A stretch of 9,445 bases of DNA, taken from positions 1 through 9,445 of the forward strand of contig JAAZGM010000019.1 of NCBI GenBank assembly GCA_012511245.1, written 5' to 3'. This DNA is from Methanomicrobiales archaeon. GTDB taxonomy: Archaea > Halobacteriota > Methanomicrobia > Methanomicrobiales > Methanoculleaceae. The first letter of the stretch is position 1. Each line of letters begins with the position of its first letter. The position numbers and the translations under genes are program-made. The notes under the pieces are model-generated. The model did not search any database and had not been told where the DNA came from. It worked only from the letters and a program-made list of their open reading frames with translations. Shown here in pieces: positions 1-5,049 of the stretch.

Positions 1-8
1 ACACCACT

Positions 9-20
9 GGCAATATTGCC
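9..20. repeat. Perfect 12-bp palindrome upstream of tfx
   Basis: The bases read GGCAATATTGCC, a perfect dyad with no spacer. It lies in AT-rich non-coding DNA about 80 bases before the putative TATA box of the tfx region. A symmetric site of this kind could bind a dimeric regulator, but no protein can be named. It lies close to the window start, so it may instead belong to an upstream gene outside the window. Confidence 0.4.
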
Positions 21-60
21 TAGTTTCGCAATTCCAACTTTTACAACCACTTTAACACCT

Positions 61-98
61 CTCAAAATTTGAGAACACGATAGTATCGCCAAGTTCTC
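61..98. promoter_or_regulatory. Cluster of inverted repeats, possible operator of tfx
   Basis: Three dyads lie within 38 bases. CTCAAA/TTTGAG (61-66 and 68-73) is separated by one A. CGATA/TATCG (78-82 and 84-88) is separated by one G. The second is nested inside GAGAAC/GTTCTC (71-76 and 93-98). The last arm directly abuts the TATA-like box at 98-105 and so covers the expected TFB-recognition (BRE) position. That placement suits a repressor that blocks TBP/TFB binding. The symmetry is seen directly; the operator role is inference. Tfx itself (autoregulation) or another regulator could bind here. Confidence 0.4.
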
Positions 99-105
99 AT
101 ATAAA
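98..105 (+). promoter_or_regulatory. TATA-like box, candidate promoter for the tfx transcript
   Basis: CATATAAA resembles the archaeal box A. Initiation about 25 bases downstream would fall near 125-130. That would leave a leader of roughly 65 bases carrying the strong ribosome-binding site at 142-149 and the short ORF at 160-192. A competing candidate is the TTTAAGTTTAT stretch at 163-173, which would start transcription close to 192 and give a leaderless tfx mRNA. The two cannot be separated from sequence alone. Confidence 0.4.
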
Positions 106-141
106 CATTTTGAAATGCGCTGAAAATTCCGCTCCCTTCTC

Positions 142-149
142 GGAGGTGG
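142..149 (+). promoter_or_regulatory. Strong Shine-Dalgarno sequence upstream of the short leader ORF
   Basis: GGAGGTGG is close to the full complement of the archaeal 16S rRNA 3' end. It is too far from the tfx ATG at 192 (42 bases) to serve it directly. The nearest downstream start is GTG at 160, ten bases after its end, which is a rather long spacing. This mismatch is the main argument for a translated leader ORF. Confidence 0.4.
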
Positions 150-159
150 TTAAGGGAAA

Positions 160-192
160 GTGTTTAAGTTTATCCTGCCTATATATATTTGA
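160..192 (+). CDS. Possible 10-residue leader peptide overlapping the tfx start
   Basis: A GTG start at 160 opens a frame reading MFKFILPIYI, stopped by TGA at 190-192. The stop shares its last A with the tfx ATG (TGATG), the usual geometry for translational coupling. An in-frame TAA at 151-153 excludes a longer version. The strong Shine-Dalgarno GGAGGTGG lies upstream, while tfx has none of its own. The peptide is hydrophobic, and I recognise no family. If the tfx mRNA instead starts near 192 (leaderless), this ORF would not be transcribed and is chance. It is a candidate, not an established gene. Confidence 0.3.
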   Translation: MFKFILPIYI

Positions 193-596
193 TGAAGCAA
201 GGTCTGCTCACCGATCGTCAGAAAGAAGTGCTGCGCTATCGGAAGAAGGGGTTGACGCAGCAACAGATCGCGGAGATTATCCATACCTCAAAAGCCAACG
301 TCTGCACCATCGAAAAGGCCGCTGTCGAGAACATCGCGCGCGCGCGTGAGACACTTGAGTTCCTCTACACCCTCGACGGCACGCACCTCTGCACCCTCCA
401 ACAAGGTCTCGATCTGCTCAAAGCGCCGGAGTTCATCTATGCCGAAGCAGAGAAGCGGGGCTTGAAGGTCAAATACGATACGATCTCCCTCATAAATCGC
501 CTTCGGGATGCAAACCCCGAACGGTTCAGCGGGAGGCAGGTTCGCGAGGATGTTGAGATCTACATAAGCAAAGACGGCGATATCTATTTCGGATGA
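192..596 (+). CDS. tfx: Tfx family DNA-binding transcriptional regulator
   Basis: The 134-residue product matches the Tfx family of methanogen DNA-binding proteins. Residues about 5-55 form a sigma-70-region-4/LuxR-like helix-turn-helix: LLTDRQKEVLRYRKKG, then LTQQQIAEIIHTSKANVCTIEK, then a helix with ENIARARETLEF. The rest (about 60-134) is the family's C-terminal domain, ending in a beta-rich stretch (VEIYISKDGDIYF). In Methanothermobacter, Tfx binds DNA downstream of the fmdECB (molybdenum formylmethanofuran dehydrogenase) promoter. The target in this organism is unknown. I chose ATG 192; a TTG directly before it at 189 would add one residue. No Shine-Dalgarno lies within 15 bases, so translation is leaderless or coupled to the small ORF ending at 192. 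Its location before a ribosomal operon may be chance, as an 816-base gap follows. Confidence 0.88.
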   Translation: MKQGLLTDRQKEVLRYRKKGLTQQQIAEIIHTSKANVCTIEKAAVENIARARETLEFLYTLDGTHLCTLQQGLDLLKAPEFIYAEAEKRGLKVKYDTISLINRLRDANPERFSGRQVREDVEIYISKDGDIYFG

Positions 597-620
597 TGCT
601 GTTTCAATGGGCGCGCACAC

Positions 621-645
621 GGCAATCCTGCTAGGAGCAGGAGCC
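621..645 (+). terminator. Stable hairpin just after tfx, terminator-like or mRNA 3' structure
   Basis: TCCTGCT (626-632) pairs with AGCAGGA (636-642) around a three-base loop. Flanking GGC (621-623) and GCC (643-645) extend it across a two-A bulge, giving about ten base pairs. It starts 25 bases after the tfx stop. No T-run follows, and archaeal termination normally depends on T-rich tracts. It may therefore be an mRNA-stabilising 3' structure or a processing site rather than a classical terminator. Confidence 0.4.
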
Positions 646-721
646 ATAGGGAGCACACCGTACGCCCGCGCATCATGACCGAGGCCGTTACTGCTTCATC
701 TGCCTCATCTCAGCCCTGTAT

Positions 722-747
722 TCAGGTTAATCGGGGATACCCCCTGA
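722..747 (+). repeat. Bulged inverted repeat between tfx and the rpl3 promoter
   Basis: TCAGG (722-726) can pair with CCTGA (743-747), and the inner GGG/CCC can pair around ATA, with an unpaired TTAATC on the 5' side. Without the outer arms, GGGG ATA CCCC (733-743) is a compact hairpin. It sits about 45 bases before the TATA box at 793-800, so it could be an operator for the ribosomal operon or part of the tfx 3' region. No function can be assigned. Confidence 0.25.
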
Positions 748-784
748 GCGATGAGGCGCTTTGTACAAATCCCCGGAAAACCCG

Positions 785-830
785 ATAACAAGGTTTATAT
801 CCCATTTTAAGTAATGTTTAAGAAACCGCT
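785..830 (+). promoter_or_regulatory. Probable promoter of the ribosomal-protein operon (TATA box 793-800)
   Basis: GTTTATAT at 793-800 is the best match to the methanogen box A (TTTATATA) between tfx and rpl3. It follows a purine-rich BRE-like ACAAGG (788-793) and sits in a locally AT-rich patch inside GC-rich DNA. Transcription would start near 820-830, giving rpl3 an unusually long 5' leader of about 585 bases. A weaker candidate, CTATAA at 1385-1390, lies about 25 bases before the rpl3 ATG and would give a nearly leaderless mRNA. Both could be used. Confidence 0.5.
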
Positions 831-904
831 CTGCATGATTCAGCCTGATCTTCAGGGATATAGGGCATCATATATGGCTTGAATTCCTGAAATGGGTCTC
901 CATA

Positions 905-1378
905 TCGCGTATCGCGAATCTGGAACCCGCGGCGGAGAGTGCAGGAGGTAGCAGACACAGTGATGGTCGAGTCCTCCTCACGGAGGGCCGATGTCGATAT
1001 GGAGTTGTGCTCGTCACAACGGGATGACAGGAGCTGGATCTGATCGAGACGCTGGGCCAACGCCAGTGCAGCGCGCCCGGTTCCGGGGAATATGTTCCCG
1101 GAAGCGTCAAAGCGTCAGGATCTATTTGCGACGACTGGAACGTACCCGGTGCACACCGGGCCGGCAGCAGAGAGAGGTCGAGGCGCACAGAGACGAATGT
1201 CTCTATGTAGTCCCGCCCCCTGCCGCCTCCATCAACTGTTTCCCTTCACACCCCGGCATAAATGTCCCGGTGTTCGATATCCCACCCCATCCGGGTTTGT
1301 CAGAAGGCTACCGTGCCGGCATCCCTGGCACGGCAGCCCGGCGCATGCATCGTGCTGCAGCACCCCTGCAGTCGATGC
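905..1378 (+). other. Hairpin-rich non-coding stretch, candidate structured leader or ncRNA
   Basis: This forms most of the 816-base gap before rpl3, and no reading frame in it looks like a gene. It contains many short, mostly perfect stem-loops: TCGCG/CGCGA (905-917); GTCCTCC/GGAGGGC (971-988, one G-T pair); GTTGTG/CACAAC (1004-1020); a 9-pair stem (1081-1103, one G-T pair); CCCGGT/ACCGGG (1145-1160); AGAGAC/GTCTCT (1189-1204); CCGTGCC/GGCACGG (1311-1333); and a two-part stem GCATCG..CTGCAG/CTGCAG..CGATGC (1347-1378). Between them, about 1211-1258 is pyrimidine-rich. Transcribed from the TATA box at 793, this would be a structured mRNA leader or a separate RNA. I saw no signature of SRP RNA, RNase P RNA, tRNA or a known riboswitch. 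GC-rich DNA makes some hairpins by chance, so the RNA call is tentative. Confidence 0.35.
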
Positions 1379-1412
1379 CTCGCGCTATAACGCACGAAGG
1401 GTTGATTGAAAG

Positions 1413-2426
1413 ATGCCGAATTTACACAGACCACGCAGAGGATCCCTCGCATATAGCCCGAGAAAGCGGGCGAAAAGCCCGGTCCCCCGTTACGCCTCAT
1501 GGCCGGAGTACACGGGCACCCCGGTTGTGCAGGGATTTGCAGGGTACAAGGTGGGAATGACCCACGTCATCATGGTCGATGACCACAAGAGCAGCCCTAC
1601 CGAAGGCAAGGACGTGATGGTGCCGGTGACCGTGGTTGAGGTTCCGCCCATGCGGGTGGCCGGCGTACGTGCATACGGTGAAGATACCTACGGAAAGCAC
1701 GCGCTGACCGAGGCATGGACGGCCGATCTCGACGAGGAACTGTCCCGTCGGATCAACGTCCCGAAGAACCACGACACCGCCGCTGCCATCGATGCCATCA
1801 AAACCGCCATCAGCGAAGGCAAGGTCGCGGAGCTCTACGCTCTCGCCTATACCCGGCCGATGGAGCTCACCGGCGTCCCGAAGAAGGTTCCCGACCTGAT
1901 GGAGATGCGGATCGCAGGCGGAAGCCTTGACGACCAGATCGCCTACGCCGCGGAGATCCTCGGAGAGGAGATCACGGTCACTGGAAACCTTGAGGTCGGC
2001 GAGTATGTCGACGTCACCGCCGTCACCGCCGGCAAAGGCACCCAGGGCCCTGTCAAGCGCTGGGGCGTCCAGGTCCGGAAGGGGAAACACTCCCGCGGCG
2101 GCAAGAAGCGCCACATCGGCAACCTCGGCCCCTGGCACCCGCACCACGTCCGGTGGCAGGTCCCGCAGTCCGGTCAGATGGGTTACCAGCAGCGCACCGA
2201 GTTCAACAAGCGGATCTTAAAGATCGGCACCAACGGTGACGAGATAACGCCGGCAGGCGGGTTCCTGCACTACGGTCTCGTGCGCGGCCCCTACGTCCTG
2301 ATCAAGGGTTCCGTTCCCGGGCCAAACAAGCGGCTTGTCCGGATACGGACCGCGATACGGCAGGGTGAACACATCATTCGCACACCGACGATCAACTTCG
2401 TCAGTATGCAGAGCCAGCAGGGGTGA
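1413..2426 (+). CDS. rpl3: Large-subunit ribosomal protein uL3 (L3)
   Basis: uL3 is an early-assembling large-subunit protein that binds 23S rRNA, and its extensions reach towards the peptidyl-transferase centre. The 337 residues are the normal archaeal length. The N-terminus RPRRGSLAYSPRKRA is the archaeal signature. VTAVTAGKGTQGPVKRWG (about 201-218) is the core motif, and GPWHPHHVRWQVPQSGQMGY (239-258) is the tryptophan-finger region. The start at ATG 1413 is secure: an in-frame TGA lies at 1407-1409 and the N-terminus aligns with relatives. The ribosome-binding site is weak (GGGTTGAT at 1399-1406), unlike the rest of the operon. This is the first gene of the cluster, preceded by a long hairpin-rich gap. 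The stop lies 6 bases before rpl4. Confidence 0.97.
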   Translation: MPNLHRPRRGSLAYSPRKRAKSPVPRYASWPEYTGTPVVQGFAGYKVGMTHVIMVDDHKSSPTEGKDVMVPVTVVEVPPMRVAGVRAYGEDTYGKHALTEAWTADLDEELSRRINVPKNHDTAAAIDAIKTAISEGKVAELYALAYTRPMELTGVPKKVPDLMEMRIAGGSLDDQIAYAAEILGEEITVTGNLEVGEYVDVTAVTAGKGTQGPVKRWGVQVRKGKHSRGGKKRHIGNLGPWHPHHVRWQVPQSGQMGYQQRTEFNKRILKIGTNGDEITPAGGFLHYGLVRGPYVLIKGSVPGPNKRLVRIRTAIRQGEHIIRTPTINFVSMQSQQG

Positions 2427-2432
2427 GCAGCG

Positions 2433-3182
2433 ATGAAGGCACAGGTTCGAACACTGACGGGCGAAGTCGCCCATGAGATCGATCTCCCCGAGATCTTCAA
2501 CGAAGAATACAGACCCGACCTGATCAAGCGGGCAGTCCTCGCGCTCCAGAGCACCCGGTTTCAGCCGCACGGAACAGACCCCTATGCAGGTCTCCGCACT
2601 TCCGCAGAGTCCTGGGGCAGCGGCCGGGGTGTCGCCCAGATCCCCCGCCTGAAGAACGGCAGCAAAGCAGCACGGGTTCCGCAGGCAACCGGTGGGCGCG
2701 CAGCGCATCCCCCGAAGGTTGAGAAGATCCTCGTCAAAGAGATCAACAGAAAAGAGAAACGCAAAGCTTTCCGGTCCGCCGTCGCAGCCAGCACCTACAC
2801 CGACCTTGTTCGGGGTCGCGGACACCTCTTCGAGGGCGATCTCCCGCTGGTCTTTGATGACCAGTTCGAGGGTATCACCCGCACCGGCGATGTCATCGCA
2901 GCGCTCACCGTTCTCGGTGTCTATGCGGATGTCGAGCGGGCGAAGGGCAGCCGGAAAGTCCGTGCAGGTCGTGGCACCATGCGTGGCCGCCGCTACAAGC
3001 AGCGCAAGAGCGTCCTCATCGTCACCGGCGGTGAACCGCTCCGGGCAGCCCGAAACCTTGCGGGCGTCGATGCCGTTGCAGTCGATCAGCTCAACACCGA
3101 ACTGCTTGCACCCGGCACCCAGGCTGGCCGTCTGACGATCTGGACGGAGTCTGCAATCAGGAGACTGGAGGAGTTCTCATGA
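2433..3182 (+). CDS. rpl4: Large-subunit ribosomal protein uL4 (L4, archaeal/eukaryotic L1e type)
   Basis: uL4 binds 23S rRNA, and its extended loop lines the peptide exit tunnel. The 249-residue length fits archaeal uL4. A basic, glycine-rich loop is seen at about 55-97 (SWGSGRGVAQIPRL, then ATGGRAAHPPKVEK). A second basic motif, RAGRGTMRGRRYKQRKS, lies at about 177-193. The globular part ends with VLIVTGGEPLRAARNLAGVD, which is typical of the family. The Shine-Dalgarno GGGTGA (2421-2426) includes the rpl3 stop and sits 6 bases before the ATG. The 3' end overlaps rpl23 by 4 bases (ATGA). Bacterial L4 autoregulates its operon through the leader; no such role is established for the archaeal protein. 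Confidence 0.97.
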   Translation: MKAQVRTLTGEVAHEIDLPEIFNEEYRPDLIKRAVLALQSTRFQPHGTDPYAGLRTSAESWGSGRGVAQIPRLKNGSKAARVPQATGGRAAHPPKVEKILVKEINRKEKRKAFRSAVAASTYTDLVRGRGHLFEGDLPLVFDDQFEGITRTGDVIAALTVLGVYADVERAKGSRKVRAGRGTMRGRRYKQRKSVLIVTGGEPLRAARNLAGVDAVAVDQLNTELLAPGTQAGRLTIWTESAIRRLEEFS

Positions 3183-3427
3183 AACTGAAACACCCGTTCG
3201 TTACTGAAAAGGCAATGATGATGCTCGAGGGTGAGAGCAAACTCCAGTTTATCGTCGAGAGGAATGCCACCAAGCAGGCAATCAAACGTGAACTGGAATC
3301 CTCCTTCGAGCATGAAGTGGTCAGCGTCCGCACGATGATGACCATGAAAGGCGAGAAAAAGGCCATTGTAACGTTTGAGGATGCAAAAGCAGCCGAAGAT
3401 ATCCTCAGCCGGCTGGGAATCATGTAA
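3179..3427 (+). CDS. rpl23: Large-subunit ribosomal protein uL23 (L23)
   Basis: uL23 sits at the rim of the exit tunnel, binds 23S rRNA, and is a docking site for SRP and nascent-chain factors. The 82 residues equal the usual short archaeal form. The conserved start HPFVTEKAMMMLE (5-17), KLQFIVER (21-28) and the C-terminal GEKKAIVTFEDAKAAEDILS with RLG are all present. Where many relatives read VNT before the loop, this one reads VRT (50-52), which is a mild variation. The ATG overlaps the rpl4 stop (ATGA) and is served by GGAGGAG at 3167-3173, 5 bases upstream. Confidence 0.96.
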   Translation: MKLKHPFVTEKAMMMLEGESKLQFIVERNATKQAIKRELESSFEHEVVSVRTMMTMKGEKKAIVTFEDAKAAEDILSRLGIM

Positions 3428-3438
3428 GGTGAGTGACG

Positions 3439-4158
3439 ATGGCACATAGAATCATAGCACAAAACCGCGGAAGAGGCGGCCCATCCTACCGTGCACCGTC
3501 GCACCGGTATAAGGCGGCACTTCGGCACGCGGGGAAGAATGACGTCCTCATATTGGGGAGCGTCATCGATATCGAGCACGATCCTGCCCGTCACGCACCG
3601 ATCGCCCTTGCCCGGCTCGACAGCGGCGAGAAGGTCTACGCCCTCGCCACCGAGGGGCTCGGTGTCGGGGATATCATCTCCTGGGGCACGGGAGGCATAG
3701 TAAGGAACGGCAACACCCTGCCGCTCCGTGAGATCCCGGTCGGCGCTTACGTCTGTAACATCGAGGCCAGGCCGAACGACGGCGGCAAGTTCGTCCGCTC
3801 AGGCGGCGTCCAGGCTCTCGTCATCGGTAAAGCCGAGGATGGCAGGGTAGGCATCAGGATGCCGAGCGGCAAGAACAAGTGGTTCAACGGCGCCTGCATG
3901 GCAACCGTCGGTATCGTTGCCGGCGGCGGACGGGGTGAAAAACCGTTCGCCAAGGCAGGAAAGAAACACTTCCACGTCAGGTCGTCTGCCGAGAAATGGC
4001 CTCGTGTCAAGGGTGTCTGCATGAACGTCATCGACCACCCGTTCGGTGGCGGTGGACACCAGCACTGTGGACGGCCAAAGACCGTCGCCCGCGGAACGTC
4101 CCCCGGGCGGAAGGTCGGGCATATTGCCGCCCGTAGAACCGGCAAGTGGAAGAAGTGA
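3439..4158 (+). CDS. rpl2: Large-subunit ribosomal protein uL2 (L2)
   Basis: uL2 is one of the most conserved ribosomal proteins. It is needed for subunit association and for the integrity of the peptidyl-transferase centre. The 239-residue product begins with the archaeal signature RIIAQNRGRGGPSYRAPSHR. It carries VCNIEARPNDGGKFVRSGG (105-123), VAGGGRGEKPFAKAGKK (160-176) and the hallmark C-terminal VIDHPFGGGGHQHCGRPK (197-214) with its conserved histidines, then SPGRKVGHIAARRTG (221-235). ATG 3439 is preferred over an in-frame GTG at 3433: GGTGA at 3428-3432 is well spaced for it, and relatives start at this point. It lies 11 bases after rpl23. Confidence 0.97.
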   Translation: MAHRIIAQNRGRGGPSYRAPSHRYKAALRHAGKNDVLILGSVIDIEHDPARHAPIALARLDSGEKVYALATEGLGVGDIISWGTGGIVRNGNTLPLREIPVGAYVCNIEARPNDGGKFVRSGGVQALVIGKAEDGRVGIRMPSGKNKWFNGACMATVGIVAGGGRGEKPFAKAGKKHFHVRSSAEKWPRVKGVCMNVIDHPFGGGGHQHCGRPKTVARGTSPGRKVGHIAARRTGKWKK

Positions 4159-4168
4159 GGGGTGAAGC

Positions 4169-4582
4169 ATGGCAAAGAAGATACAGAAGCGAATGCCGCG
4201 GCGCCGCGAGGAGTTCACCTACCGTGGCTACTCCATTGCGGACCTGCAGCAGATGGCTCTCTCCGAGCTGCTGCCGCTCATGCCGGCCAGGGCACGCAGG
4301 AAATTTGACCGGGGTCTCTCCCGGGAGCACGAAAAACTCCTCGCTGATCTCCGATCCGGGGATGGAGCCATCCGCACCCACCTGCGCGACATGATCATCA
4401 TGCCCGAGATGGTGGGAAGGACGATCGAGATCCACAACGGAAAGGAGTTCCAGAAGGTGGAGATCCAGCCCGAGGCGGTCTTCCACTACCTTGGGGAGTT
4501 TGCACTGACTCGCAGGAGAGTCTCTCACGGCAGCGCCGGTATCGGTGCGACCCGGTCGAGTAAGTACGTACCGCTGAAGTGA
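4169..4582 (+). CDS. rps19: Small-subunit ribosomal protein uS19 (S19)
   Basis: uS19 sits in the head of the 30S subunit near uS13 and contacts the A-site region. The 137-residue length is typical of archaea, whose proteins have a longer N-terminus than the bacterial form. The central TYRGYSIADLQQM (17-29), the family motif IRTHLRDMIIMPEMVG (68-83), and the highly conserved end FALTRRRVSHGSAGIGATRS followed by SKYVPLK are all seen. The Shine-Dalgarno GGGGTGA (4159-4165) directly follows the rpl2 stop, with a short 3-base spacer to the ATG. The TGA stop shares bases with the start region of rpl22. Confidence 0.97.
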   Translation: MAKKIQKRMPRRREEFTYRGYSIADLQQMALSELLPLMPARARRKFDRGLSREHEKLLADLRSGDGAIRTHLRDMIIMPEMVGRTIEIHNGKEFQKVEIQPEAVFHYLGEFALTRRRVSHGSAGIGATRSSKYVPLK

Positions 4583-4587
4583 TGGAC

Positions 4588-5049
4588 ATGGCAAGAACAG
4601 AGTATTCAGCAAAGATTGAGGGTGAGAACATCGCTCGCGCGAAAGCGAACGAACTTCCCATCTCTCCCAAGCACTCGATCGAGATTGCCAGGTTCATCCG
4701 GAAGATGACCACCACCGAAGCAAAGGCATACCTCGCCGATGTGGTTGAACTGAAGAAGGCCATCCCCTTCAAGCGGTTCAACCGGAACGTCGCCCACAAG
4801 CGCGGCCTCTCGAAGTGGTCGGCCGGGCGCTACCCCGTCAAGGCCGCCGAGGCCTACATCCGGCTGCTTGAGTCTGTCGAGAAGAACGCCGAGTATATCG
4901 GTCTAGATACCGAAAAACTCCGGATCGAACACGTCGCCGCCAACGCCGGCCGTGGACTCCGGGCATTCTTCCCGCGTGCGATGGGTCGCGCCACTCCGAA
5001 GCGCAGAGAGACTGTGAACATCGAGATCATCGTGACCGAGGTGGCGTAA
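4588..5049 (+). CDS. rpl22: Large-subunit ribosomal protein uL22 (L22)
   Basis: uL22 spans the 50S subunit, and its long beta-hairpin forms part of the exit-tunnel constriction. The 153 residues fit archaeal uL22. It starts MARTEYSAKIEGENIARAKA, then NELPISPKHSIEIARFIR (21-38). The hairpin GRGLRAFFPRAMGRATPKRR is at 121-140, and the C-terminal strand is TVNIEIIVTE. I chose ATG 4588 because relatives begin MAR.YS and GTGAT (4579-4583) is well placed. An in-frame ATG at 4582 would overlap the rps19 stop as TGATG and add two residues (Met-Asp), so it cannot be excluded. The gene ends in a TAATG overlap with rps3. Confidence 0.95.
   Translation: MARTEYSAKIEGENIARAKANELPISPKHSIEIARFIRKMTTTEAKAYLADVVELKKAIPFKRFNRNVAHKRGLSKWSAGRYPVKAAEAYIRLLESVEKNAEYIGLDTEKLRIEHVAANAGRGLRAFFPRAMGRATPKRRETVNIEIIVTEVA

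Noticed and set aside
960..1045. C/D-box sRNA suggested by GTGATGG at 960-966 and CTGA near 1040
   Set aside because: The C box has a mismatch, the spacing (about 80 bases) is longer than usual, and convincing internal C'/D' boxes are missing.
818..1188. Two overlapping minus-strand frames (80 and 106 codons) in the gap before rpl3
   Set aside because: Low-complexity Ser/Pro/Arg products with no family resemblance and no promoter or RBS seen. The DNA is better described as hairpin-rich non-coding sequence.
1383..1392. CTATAA as the main rpl3 promoter
   Set aside because: It is a poor match to the methanogen TATA box compared with 793-800 and sits in GC-rich DNA. I keep it only as a secondary possibility.
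830..1412. SRP 7S RNA, RNase P RNA, or tRNA gene hidden in the gap
   Set aside because: I looked for the SRP helix 8 core, the RNase P core motifs (GAAAGTCC, ACAGAA) and the tRNA T-loop pattern. None was found on either strand. TTCGATA at 1273-1279 lacks matching T-arm stems.
991..1560. Open reading frame of 189 codons on the + strand crossing into rpl3
   Set aside because: Its composition is rich in Arg, Pro, Ser and Cys with no recognisable domain, it has no ribosome-binding site, and its last 150 bases overlap the well-supported rpl3 in another frame. It looks like a chance frame in GC-rich DNA.
1497..2147. Minus-strand frame of 216 codons opposite rpl3
   Set aside because: Mirror frame of strongly biased rpl3 codons, rich in Val, Gly and Asp, without a recognisable domain.
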